Below, in pieces: positions 1 through 5,443 of a stretch of 5,443 bases of DNA. The stretch's first letter is position 1. Each line of letters opens with the position of its first letter. Both the position numbers and the translations under genes were made by a program. The notes under the pieces were generated by a model that ran no database searches, was not told the DNA's origin, and saw only the letters and a program-made list of their open reading frames with translations. The stretch comes from Paracoccaceae bacterium (GTDB lineage Bacteria; Pseudomonadota; Alphaproteobacteria; Rhodobacterales; Rhodobacteraceae), in contig SKUV01000356.1 in NCBI GenBank assembly GCA_007129775.1, positions 1 to 5,443 on the forward strand, given 5' to 3'.

Positions 1-202
1 CGAACCGGTGCCGCCGATGATTTGAACGAGTACTCTATGGCTGTGTCGGAGGAAGACCGGCGCAAGTCCTTGCCCCCCTCGGATGCCCGCCGCATCCACA
101 GCCAGTGTGCCGTCGCGCTGCTGGTGCGTTCGTTCAGGACGCTGCCCGGTTGCTTCCTGACCACCTCTCGGGCCCGGAACGGAGCGCGCGCCCCCGCGGA
201 AT
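1..202. other. Left-edge stretch with no assignable gene
   Basis: No start with a convincing ribosome binding site and no family motif is visible here. A plus-strand open frame begins near position 22 and runs into the antisense of the permease gene. Its product is rich in Arg, Ser and Pro and looks like an antisense shadow. On the minus strand two frames stay open from about 140 to the window edge; one reads DGTLAVDAAGIRGGQGLAP. That could be the start of a gene fragment continuing outside the window, but I do not recognise it. The stretch also contains the 3' flank of the permease gene, with no clear hairpin plus T-run terminator. Confidence 0.4.
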
Positions 203-1420
203 TCAGCCTCGTACGGCCATGGCCGGGGCAATGCGCGCCGCGATGGCCACCGCTGCAACCGACAGCCCAAGGCACCATAGCCCCATTGCCAGCCCCTGGG
301 CCGGGAACGCGATCCCCGCGTCGATCAGCACACCCGTCACCCCCGGCCCGATCGCCGTCGAAAACACCATGACCGTCGTTGCGAGTGCGCGCACCGAGCC
401 AAGGTGGCGGGTGCCGTAGACCGCCGGAAAGAACGCTCCCCACAGCGACGACGACAGGCCCTGTGTCATCCCCACAAGCGCCAGCGTCACGAACCAGCCC
501 GCAACTGTCTCGGCCGGACCGAGCAACGTCACGCCGAGGCCCGTCGGCAGAAGCAGGACGGGCAGCAGGCGGTGCGGTCCGAAACGGTCCGACGCCCAGC
601 CCGCCACAAGCGCGAATACCACCGACATTGCGGCAAAGATCGTATAGCCCGGCGCCATCTGCCCAAGGGTCCAGCCCTTTACACCGGCAATATGGACCTG
701 GTGAAAGAAAACCACCGTGCCGATGAACCCCGGCGTCAGCAGAATCGGCAGCAATGCGGGCGCCAGCCAGTGGCGCAGCACATCCGTCCGGTTCCAGTGC
801 CGCCCGCCCATGCCGGGACTGTGCGTCACCGGGGCTGCGGATTGCGCCACCCGCTCTCGACCCGACAACGCCAGCACCGGCGCAACCGCCAGCACCAGAA
901 CCGCCGCCACCGTCACCCACACACCCTGCCAGCCGATGAGCAGCACCAGCGCCACCGCCAGCGGCGGCAGCAGCGCCTCGCCGACGGGATGCCCCAGATT
1001 GGCAAGCGACACGGCCCGGCCCCGGCGGGCGTGAAACCATCGCCCCATGGCGGTCATGGCAATATGCCCGAACATGCCCTGCCCGCAGAACCGCAGCCCC
1101 ACCAGCGCCAGCCCCAACACCCACAGCGCCGGCGCAAAGGCAAAGGCCAGCGCCGCCACCGCAAAGGCCACGGCCATCAACGGCGCAAGCCGGGCTGGCG
1201 CCACGCGGTCCGCGACCCCGCCGCGCGCAAACAGAAGCGCCGCCGAGCCAAGTGTCGCCAGGGTGTAAAGCAGACCCCAGCCGCCGTCGGTCAGCCCGAA
1301 CCGCTCCTGAACCTCACCCGCAAACAGCGAGATGAACCAGGTCTGCCCGAAAGCCGACGCGAAGGTCAGTAGGAATCCGAAGCCCAGCCAGCCCCGGTTC
1401 TCGACAAGAAATCGCAGCAT
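203..1420 (-). CDS. MFS transporter (12-TM permease)
   Basis: A 405-residue inner-membrane secondary transporter of the major facilitator superfamily. It has about twelve hydrophobic segments (roughly residues 12-33, 47-66, 78-97, 100-120, 140-163, 166-186, then 218-240, 255-277, 283-302, 305-328, 340-367, 370-397). A polar loop at about 187-217 separates the two six-helix halves. The loop after helix 2 carries a motif-A signature, GGVADRVAPARL (67-78), repeated in the second half as GWASDRFGPHR (274-284). The segment RWFHARRGRAVSLANLG (127-143) resembles the helix 4-5 region of monocarboxylate/organic-anion type MFS proteins. Length is normal for the superfamily. ATG 1420 is the first start after an in-frame TAG four codons upstream; the ribosome binding site is weak (GGGTGAT about 11-17 nt upstream). 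The substrate cannot be told from sequence. The broken nitronate monooxygenase upstream on the same strand may once have shared its transcript. Confidence 0.9.
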   Translation of the reverse strand: MLRFLVENRGWLGFGFLLTFASAFGQTWFISLFAGEVQERFGLTDGGWGLLYTLATLGSAALLFARGGVADRVAPARLAPLMAVAFAVAALAFAFAPALWVLGLALVGLRFCGQGMFGHIAMTAMGRWFHARRGRAVSLANLGHPVGEALLPPLAVALVLLIGWQGVWVTVAAVLVLAVAPVLALSGRERVAQSAAPVTHSPGMGGRHWNRTDVLRHWLAPALLPILLTPGFIGTVVFFHQVHIAGVKGWTLGQMAPGYTIFAAMSVVFALVAGWASDRFGPHRLLPVLLLPTGLGVTLLGPAETVAGWFVTLALVGMTQGLSSSLWGAFFPAVYGTRHLGSVRALATTVMVFSTAIGPGVTGVLIDAGIAFPAQGLAMGLWCLGLSVAAVAIAARIAPAMAVRG

Positions 1421-1432
1421 AGACTGCGCCTA

Positions 1433-1668
1433 TCACCCGGCGGCAGCGCTGACCAGACGGCTCACCGGGCGCAGCCGTTGCGACAGCATAGCGTGGGGGT
1501 CAAGGCCCAGCCGCTGCGAGCCGACAAGCACACCGCGAGGTCTCGCAGGAGCCGAACTCGTCTCGTGCCACCCGCAGCAGCGCGGAACGACAACCACGAG
1601 GCGGACGTCACGCCCGAAATCACCAGCGAGGGGGCCGGTTTTCGGGAGTCCAGCCGGAAGCCCGTGGA
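1433..1668 (-). other. Unassigned stretch between oxygenase remnant and MFS gene
   Basis: Recognisable nitronate monooxygenase similarity stops near 1669. From here to the permease start no frame gives a convincing protein. The remnant's own frame runs on to a stop at 1462 with no family motif. A second minus-strand frame stays open to a TGA at 1433-1435, 12 nt before the permease ATG. It contains ARPRGVLVGSQRLGLDP, which faintly recalls the RPARG..NR..RELGP segment near the C-terminus of nitronate monooxygenases. If real, that would mean a frameshifted tail of the same gene, but the resemblance is too weak to rely on. Confidence 0.4.
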
Positions 1669-1884
1669 CCCCGCCGCAGCGGCCAGTGCGGCGCGATGCT
1701 GCGGCGCGATTGTTGCCTCGGGCGTCAGCAGATAGGCGGTCCCGATCTGCACCGCCGACGCGCCGAGCATGAACGCCGCGGCGACCGCTGCGACGAGGTC
1801 CACTCCCCCGGCGCCTGCCATCGGGGCCTGAATGATCGGAGTCTCGACGCCAAGCAGATCCGTGATGCGCTGATCCGGCCACAT
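1462..1884 (-). pseudogene. Nitronate monooxygenase (2-nitropropane dioxygenase-like), internally deleted remnant
   Basis: Intact family members are FMN-dependent TIM-barrel enzymes of about 320-360 residues that oxidise alkyl nitronates. Here the start (ATG 1884) is good, with GGAGGA six bases upstream, and the N-terminus is typical: RITDLLGVETP then PIIQAPMAGA (16-25), the first FMN-contacting strand. After LVAAV (30-34) the reading goes straight into AAAFMLGASAVQIGTAYLLTPEA (35-57), which is the C-terminal phosphate-binding strand and normally lies some 200 residues later. The central barrel, including the catalytic His region, is missing while the frame is kept. Similarity fades after HRAAL (63-67), and the last 70 or so residues match nothing I know. 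The product should be non-functional. Family assignment is firm from the two flanking motifs; the deletion is read from the order of motifs. Confidence 0.85.
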
Positions 1885-1890
1885 GCCTTG

Positions 1891-1896
1891 TCCTCC
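1891..1896 (-). promoter_or_regulatory. Strong ribosome binding site of the oxygenase remnant
   Basis: The minus strand reads GGAGGA followed by six bases (CAAGGC) and the ATG at 1884. It fixes the start of the remnant at that ATG instead of an in-frame ATG 15 codons upstream. It also shows that the 5' end of the decayed gene is unchanged. Confidence 0.7.
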
Positions 1897-2236
1897 CATT
1901 GCTGCGCGGGCGCCGAAAAGTGCCATGGTTTCGAAGGCGCCGGAAACCCCGTCTGGTTAGAGGCGCGGCTTTCGTCGCGGTTTCGGCCACCGATCGGCAG
2001 TCAGAACTCCGCCTGCTCGAGCAGAGATGGAGCTACCGCTACGGCATTACCTCAGAAACATTTTCCGGTTTCGACGAGCCGATAGACACGTCGGTGCTTT
2101 CTACGGAAGCAGCAATGTGCCTTAATGCGGCGCGCCGGTTGCGTTTGGCAAGTGGTCGCTGTTCCGCAGAAAGAATGCGTGCAGCTTTGGATGTTCGCGC
2201 TTGGGCTGGAAAGATGGGGATCAGGTTGTGTCATGG

Positions 2237-2258
2237 CTTGCTCCGCACTTGGAGCGGG
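2237..2258 (+). other. Small inverted repeat upstream of the CHAT start
   Basis: GCTCC (2240-2244) and GGAGC (2251-2255) flank the six-base loop GCACTT. In RNA the stem can be extended by C-G and two U-G pairs to 2237-2258. It sits about 40 bases before the CHAT ATG. No T-run follows, so it is not a standard terminator. It could be a leader hairpin or an operator half-site pair, or chance at this GC content. Confidence 0.25.
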
Positions 2259-2296
2259 CCCATCGGACGTGAAAAGCGCATGACCGGACGGGTGAG

Positions 2297-3826
2297 ATGA
2301 AAAAAGCCATCCGCGCGACGGCGGCTGCGTTGGCGATGATCGCGGCGACCGCGCATCTTGCGTTCGGTGGCCCTGAAGACGAACAAGCCGGATCGACGGC
2401 GTCCGATAGGGCGCCCGTTTGCGTCGGCGATGCCGGCACGGCGCTGGATCGATTCTTGTCAGGATATGTCGAAGACCTTCGCACCCTGTATGTGACCCGC
2501 AATTTCGACGCGCGCCGCCTTGACGGAGTGGTCTTCGCGGGTATGGAGCCTGCGGTCTTTCACACCGCTGTGCGCACGCTCCTGGCACTGCAAGGCGAGG
2601 CGGCTTTCGTGGTGTTTCACCTCGATCCCACACGGATCTGCGCGTTCATATGGGCATCGACTTCGCTGGAAGGTGCGCCAGAGGGCTTTTTTGGCCTGCC
2701 GGAAGCCCCGGTCCGGTTCGCTTACGCGAACCGGCCGCTGGATCGCGAGGAATTCCTCGACGATGCCCGGCAGGCGGTCGAGACAATCGCCAGCCGCATC
2801 CCGCTGGGCGAAGCCCGGGCCGGCATCCGCGACGCGCCCGCCCAGACCGCCGAAATGCCCCGCGGCGCTACGCCGCTGCTCGCCGCAGGCACCTCGGCGG
2901 ATCCACGTGAACTGCTCGGCCGGGTTGCCAGACAGCTCGCGCTGCCCGAAGTGACAAGCGCGCTGGATGCAACCCGGCAGATAACCCTGCACCTGCCTGG
3001 AGAGCTAGCCTTTCTCCCGTTGCTTGCCTTGCCGCTTGATGGGGACAGGCCGCTCGTCGAGACACATGCCGTCACGGCCATCGACAGGTTGACAGCGCTG
3101 CTCACGTTGCCGGGGATCAACGCTGACGCGGGTTTGTCGATCAACCGGGTGGGGGCGCTGCTGGACTGGGGACAGCGCGGGGACTACAGCCTGCGACTGA
3201 TGACCTGGTCTCACGGCGCCGAGGATGGGATTGCGTTTCTGGGAGATCCCGAGATTCTGTCGCCCGCGGCTTTTGCCGGCTACAGATTCGAACCACTCCC
3301 CGGAGCGCGACAGGAGGCCGAAGAACTCGCCCGCCGCTTCGATGCGGAACCGGTCCTCGGCCCGCATGCAACCCGCTCCGCGATGCTAGACAGGCTACGC
3401 TCCAGCAGAGTGCTGCATTTCGCCGGACACGGCGTCGGCAGCGCCGAGGATCCGCTCGAGAACAGCTTTCTCGTCCTTTCCGATGGCCCGTTAACCGCCC
3501 GCGAAATCCAGGCCGAAATGCTGAACGAGGCGCTGATAGTCCTTTCGGCCTGCGACACCGGACGCGGCCAAGCTCTGGGGGCTGGCGTCATCGGCCTGGC
3601 GCGCGCCTTCCAGAAGGCTGGCGCTCTGGGCACCGTGCTCAGCTATTGGCCGGTCTCCGACCGGTCAGCGGTGCCCTTCATGCTGTCATTTCATGACGAG
3701 TTGACCCGGAATCCCCCTGCCGAAGCACTTCGAAGTGCGGCATTGCAGTTGCGACAAGACTATCCCCACCCGGCCGATTGGGCGGCGTTCGGCTATTTCG
3801 GAACGCCGCTGCTGTTGATTCAGTGA
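2297..3826 (+). CDS. Secreted stand-alone CHAT-domain (caspase-like) cysteine protease
   Basis: A 509-residue protein of the CHAT family (clan CD, related to caspases and separase). An N-terminal export signal is visible: MKKAIR, then a hydrophobic Ala-rich core, with possible cleavage near AFG-G (about residue 24), so the protein should act in the periplasm or outside. No TPR repeats are seen. Residues about 60-170 (FVVFHLDPTRICAFIWA at 104-120, then a helix to IASRI) resemble the strand-helix section that precedes CHAT cores. The core begins at about 228 (ITLHLPGELAFLPLLALPL) and includes LGDPEI (315-320) and LPGARQEAEELARRF (334-348). The catalytic His is in HFAGHG (His378) and the nucleophile in VLSACDTGRG (Cys419); GVIGLARAFQKAGA (430-443) and the terminal DWAAFGYFG (494-502) are also typical. 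Both dyad residues are present, so it should be active. ATG 2297 is the first start after an in-frame TGA at 2270; the ribosome binding site is weak (GGACGGGTGAG, close to the ATG). It is a singleton with no gene partner in view, and its GC (63-67% in sampled lines) is lower than its neighbours'. Substrate unknown. Confidence 0.93.
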   Translation: MKKAIRATAAALAMIAATAHLAFGGPEDEQAGSTASDRAPVCVGDAGTALDRFLSGYVEDLRTLYVTRNFDARRLDGVVFAGMEPAVFHTAVRTLLALQGEAAFVVFHLDPTRICAFIWASTSLEGAPEGFFGLPEAPVRFAYANRPLDREEFLDDARQAVETIASRIPLGEARAGIRDAPAQTAEMPRGATPLLAAGTSADPRELLGRVARQLALPEVTSALDATRQITLHLPGELAFLPLLALPLDGDRPLVETHAVTAIDRLTALLTLPGINADAGLSINRVGALLDWGQRGDYSLRLMTWSHGAEDGIAFLGDPEILSPAAFAGYRFEPLPGARQEAEELARRFDAEPVLGPHATRSAMLDRLRSSRVLHFAGHGVGSAEDPLENSFLVLSDGPLTAREIQAEMLNEALIVLSACDTGRGQALGAGVIGLARAFQKAGALGTVLSYWPVSDRSAVPFMLSFHDELTRNPPAEALRSAALQLRQDYPHPADWAAFGYFGTPLLLIQ

Positions 3827-3841
3827 CCGGGAATGCCCTGT

Positions 3842-4060
3842 TCATGCAGCGGCGGGCCACGGGGATGGTCCGGTTGACCTGCCACGGGATCGCTCCCCCA
3901 CGGGCGACGAGAGTCCGGCCCGATTCGTGGCGGCCATGAACTCGCGGAGGGTCGCGCCGCCGTCAGCACGGAGCATGGCGATCACCGCCTCCTGCCTGGT
4001 GCCGCTGCGGCGGCGCAATGGTGTGACCTCGGGCGCCGATGTGGCGAAGGAACGGAACAC
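3842..4060 (-). pseudogene. DUF3489-like remnant
   Basis: A minus-strand frame of 72 codons from GTG 4060. Residues 19-46 look like the start of a DUF3489 domain: SGTRQEAVIAML followed by GATLREFMAATN (expected pattern: Gly-Thr-Lys-Gln, hydrophobic helix, GAT-x-x-x-hydrophobic-x-AAT). Intact domains continue with a W-x-x-H-[ST]-V-R-G-x-x-[AS]-G helix and a K-K-x-G-L segment. Here the frame turns into a Ser/Arg/Pro/Gly-rich tail after AATN, at about 3923. I could not recover the missing half in either other frame, so it looks truncated and not simply frameshifted. Similarity therefore covers only about 3923-4006. DUF3489 is a short helix-turn-helix-like domain of unknown function, common in alphaproteobacteria and, from memory, often near DUF2924 and recombinase genes. 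It could be a chance match, since the conserved block is short. Confidence 0.6.
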
Positions 4061-4063
4061 GGT

Positions 4064-4077
4064 CGGCCTCCGGGCCG
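4064..4077. other. GC-rich hairpin with UNCG-type loop after the dehydrogenase gene
   Basis: CGGCC, loop TCCG, GGCCG: a perfect five-base stem. As plus-strand RNA the loop is C(UCCG)G, a stable tetraloop class. It lies 42-55 bases beyond the dehydrogenase stop. Neither strand has a T-run after it, so a factor-independent terminator is not supported. It may aid transcript-end stability or be chance. Confidence 0.25.
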
Positions 4078-4118
4078 GTTCCGGGGACTGCCGTCAAGCC
4101 ATGTCGTTGCGACCGCAC

Positions 4119-5443
4119 TCAGCTGCCGAGGATCAGTTCAGCCGCCTTCTCCGCGATCATCATCGTCGGCGCCGCGGTGTTGGCCGAAACGATCCGCGGC
4201 ATCACAGAGGCATCCGCCACCCGCAGGCCCGCCACCCCGCGCACGCGGAGTTCCGGGTCAACCACAGCGCCGTCATCCGCGCCCATACGGCAGGTCCCGA
4301 CGGGGTGGAATACCGTGTTCGCATTGGCCCGCAACCACTCCTCCAGCGCCGCATCCGATCCGAAGTCCGCGGCACCGGGCGCCAGCGGCCCTTCGGCATG
4401 CTGCGCCAGCGCCGGGTTGGCGGCAATCCTTGCGGCGAGCCTCATCCCGTCGCGCAGAACCTCCAGATCCGCGCTATCCGAGAAATAGCACGGGTCGATC
4501 CGCGGCGGCACGTCCGGCGCGGGGCAGGTGACATGCAGGCTGCCGCGGCTCCGCGGCCGCAGCGGATAGACCGAGATCAGAAAGCCATGCCGTCGCTGGG
4601 CACGACGCCGCGCCTCCAGGCTGAGCCCGGGCACGAAGGTAAGCTTGACATCCGCCTGCGCCACCTCCGGCCGGCTACGCAGAAAGGCGCCGCCCTCCAG
4701 CGGCACCGTCGCCGCCGGCCCCGTGCCCCGCGCCCAGGCGCGCAGCAGCGCCAGCGCCGCGCGGTCGGGCCGGAACTGGCGATAGAGCGTGGCCTCGCTG
4801 CGGCTTGCCAGCGCGAGAAAGGCGCCCAGATGATCCTGCAGGTTTCGCCCCACCCCGGGTGCCTTCACAGCCGGCGTGATCCCGGCCGCCCGCAGCGCCT
4901 GCGGGTCGCCGATCCCCGACAATTGCAGGATCTGCGGCGAGCCGATTGTCCCGGCGCACAGGATGATCTCGCGCGCGGCCTCCAGCCGCTCGCCGCCGGC
5001 CAGTTCCAGCGCCACGGCGCGGCCATCCGACAGCACCAGCCGACGGACCACGGCCCCGGTCTGCACCCGAAGGTTGGCCCGGCCCTGCGCGGGCCGCAGA
5101 AAGGCCGTGGCGCTCGATTCCCGCCGGCCGTCGCGGATGGTGAAGTCATTGAGGCCGAACCCCTCTTGATCCGCCCCGTTGAAATCCGCGTTGGCGGCGA
5201 AACCCTCCGCCCGGCAGGCCTCCAGAAAGGCCCGCGTCAGCGGGTTGGCCCCCGCCGCGCGGCTGACCCGCAACGGCCCGCCCTGCGCGTGAAACGGACT
5301 GCCGGCGCGCTCGGGCGCGTCTTCGGAGCGCAAGAACAGCGGCAGCACCTCGGCCCATGACCAGCCGGGCAGCCCCCAGCCGTCGTAATCGGCGGGATGG
5401 CCGCGCATGTACATCATGCCGTTGATCGACGAGCTGCCGCCCA
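4119..5443 (-). CDS. GMC-family FAD-dependent alcohol/choline-type dehydrogenase (5' end outside window)
   Basis: A glucose-methanol-choline oxidoreductase that oxidises a primary alcohol to an aldehyde using FAD. The gene is cut by the window edge: the frame stays open to 5443 and begins with GGSSSINGMMYMRGHPADYD, the first GMC signature, normally about 80-90 residues from the start. The dinucleotide-binding GxGxxG region is therefore outside. Counting from the Met at 5417, the second signature is AGTIGSPQILQLSGIG (155-170), followed by GVGRNLQDHL (188-197). The catalytic pair is His371 in FHPVGTCRMG and Asn413 in VSANTAAPTMMIAEKAAE. This His-Asn pair is that of the choline oxidase/choline dehydrogenase group, not the His-His type. 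The C-terminus VVDPELRVRGVAGLRVADASVMP is BetA-like. The substrate could be choline or another alcohol; no bet operon partner (betB, betI) is in view. It is very GC-rich (83% in one sampled line). The stop is at 4119-4121. Confidence 0.95.
   Translation of the reverse strand, partial: GGSSSINGMMYMRGHPADYDGWGLPGWSWAEVLPLFLRSEDAPERAGSPFHAQGGPLRVSRAAGANPLTRAFLEACRAEGFAANADFNGADQEGFGLNDFTIRDGRRESSATAFLRPAQGRANLRVQTGAVVRRLVLSDGRAVALELAGGERLEAAREIILCAGTIGSPQILQLSGIGDPQALRAAGITPAVKAPGVGRNLQDHLGAFLALASRSEATLYRQFRPDRAALALLRAWARGTGPAATVPLEGGAFLRSRPEVAQADVKLTFVPGLSLEARRRAQRRHGFLISVYPLRPRSRGSLHVTCPAPDVPPRIDPCYFSDSADLEVLRDGMRLAARIAANPALAQHAEGPLAPGAADFGSDAALEEWLRANANTVFHPVGTCRMGADDGAVVDPELRVRGVAGLRVADASVMPRIVSANTAAPTMMIAEKAAELILGS

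Larger units (their letters stand above)
1885..2296. other. Gene-poor, lower-GC 5' region of the CHAT gene
   Basis: About 410 bases without a supportable gene. Hand count gives about 56% GC for 2041-2280, against 77-83% in sampled lines of the permease and dehydrogenase genes. A plus-strand open frame crosses this stretch and ends at 2300, overlapping the CHAT start as ATGA, but its predicted protein is Arg-rich, starts inside the antisense of the oxygenase remnant and has no motif. The CHAT promoter must lie here if the gene has its own. I see only a poor -35/-10 pair (TTGGAT, 17 bases, AAAGAT, around 2187-2215), not enough to call. Confidence 0.5.

Noticed and set aside
404..1372. Long plus-strand open frame of 322 codons opposite the permease gene
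   Set aside because: Its product is extremely rich in Arg, His, Gln and Pro, as expected from the antisense of GC-rich membrane-protein DNA. The opposite frame has clear MFS motifs.
1899..2300. Plus-strand 133-codon frame overlapping the CHAT start by ATGA, which could suggest a coupled upstream gene
   Set aside because: It starts antisense to the 5' flank of the oxygenase remnant, has an Arg-rich composition, no good ribosome binding site and no recognisable motif. Kept only as a minor regulatory thought.
2052..2633. Minus-strand 193-codon frame crossing the CHAT 5' end
   Set aside because: Composition rich in Arg, Ser, Pro and His with no motif; it overlaps the signal peptide and first part of the well-supported CHAT gene.
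2297..3826. CHAT gene as part of a type III-E CRISPR or gasdermin system
   Set aside because: No CRISPR repeats, cas gene, TPR-CHAT architecture or gasdermin-like small hydrophobic gene is present in the window, and the protein appears to be exported.
3827..3900. Possible terminator after the CHAT gene (GGCCA ... TGGTC near 3866-3882)
   Set aside because: The stem needs a wobble pair, is short, and no T-run follows.
3927..5360. Plus-strand open frame of 477 codons opposite the dehydrogenase gene
   Set aside because: Arg/Pro/Gln/His-rich with no motif; the minus strand carries complete GMC signatures and catalytic residues over the same bases.
4119..5443. Naming the dehydrogenase betA
   Set aside because: The His-Asn pair and C-terminus fit the BetA-like group, but there is no choline-specific evidence and no bet partner genes in view, and the N-terminus is missing.

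Overview
This is a GC-rich window (roughly 70-80% GC in the flanking genes by hand count). Codon use and gene families suggest an alphaproteobacterium, most likely of the Rhodobacteraceae type; the taxonomy is inference. It holds three intact-looking genes and two gene remnants.

Layout: positions 1-202 hold nothing assignable. A 12-helix MFS permease lies on the minus strand (203-1420). Upstream of it on the same strand is a broken nitronate monooxygenase gene (1462-1884): its start and ribosome binding site are intact, but the N-terminal and C-terminal parts of the barrel are joined directly and the catalytic middle is missing. A gene-poor stretch of clearly lower GC (about 1885-2296) leads into a plus-strand gene (2297-3826) for a secreted, stand-alone CHAT-family (caspase-like) protease with a visible His378/Cys419 dyad. 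A minus-strand DUF3489-like remnant (3842-4060) follows. Last is the C-terminal 440 or so residues of a GMC-family flavin alcohol/choline-type dehydrogenase (minus strand, 4119 to the window edge), whose FAD-binding N-terminus lies outside the window.

How the genes work together: no multi-gene pathway is visible. The dehydrogenase and permease are ordinary catabolism/transport genes, and the nitronate monooxygenase remnant may once have been co-transcribed with the permease. The CHAT gene is a plus-strand singleton between two damaged genes, has lower GC than its neighbours, and has no TPR, gasdermin, CRISPR or other recognisable effector partner in view. The central segment therefore looks like an accessory or rearranged region. 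The secreted TPR-less CHAT protease is the most interesting object here, but its function cannot be read from the sequence.
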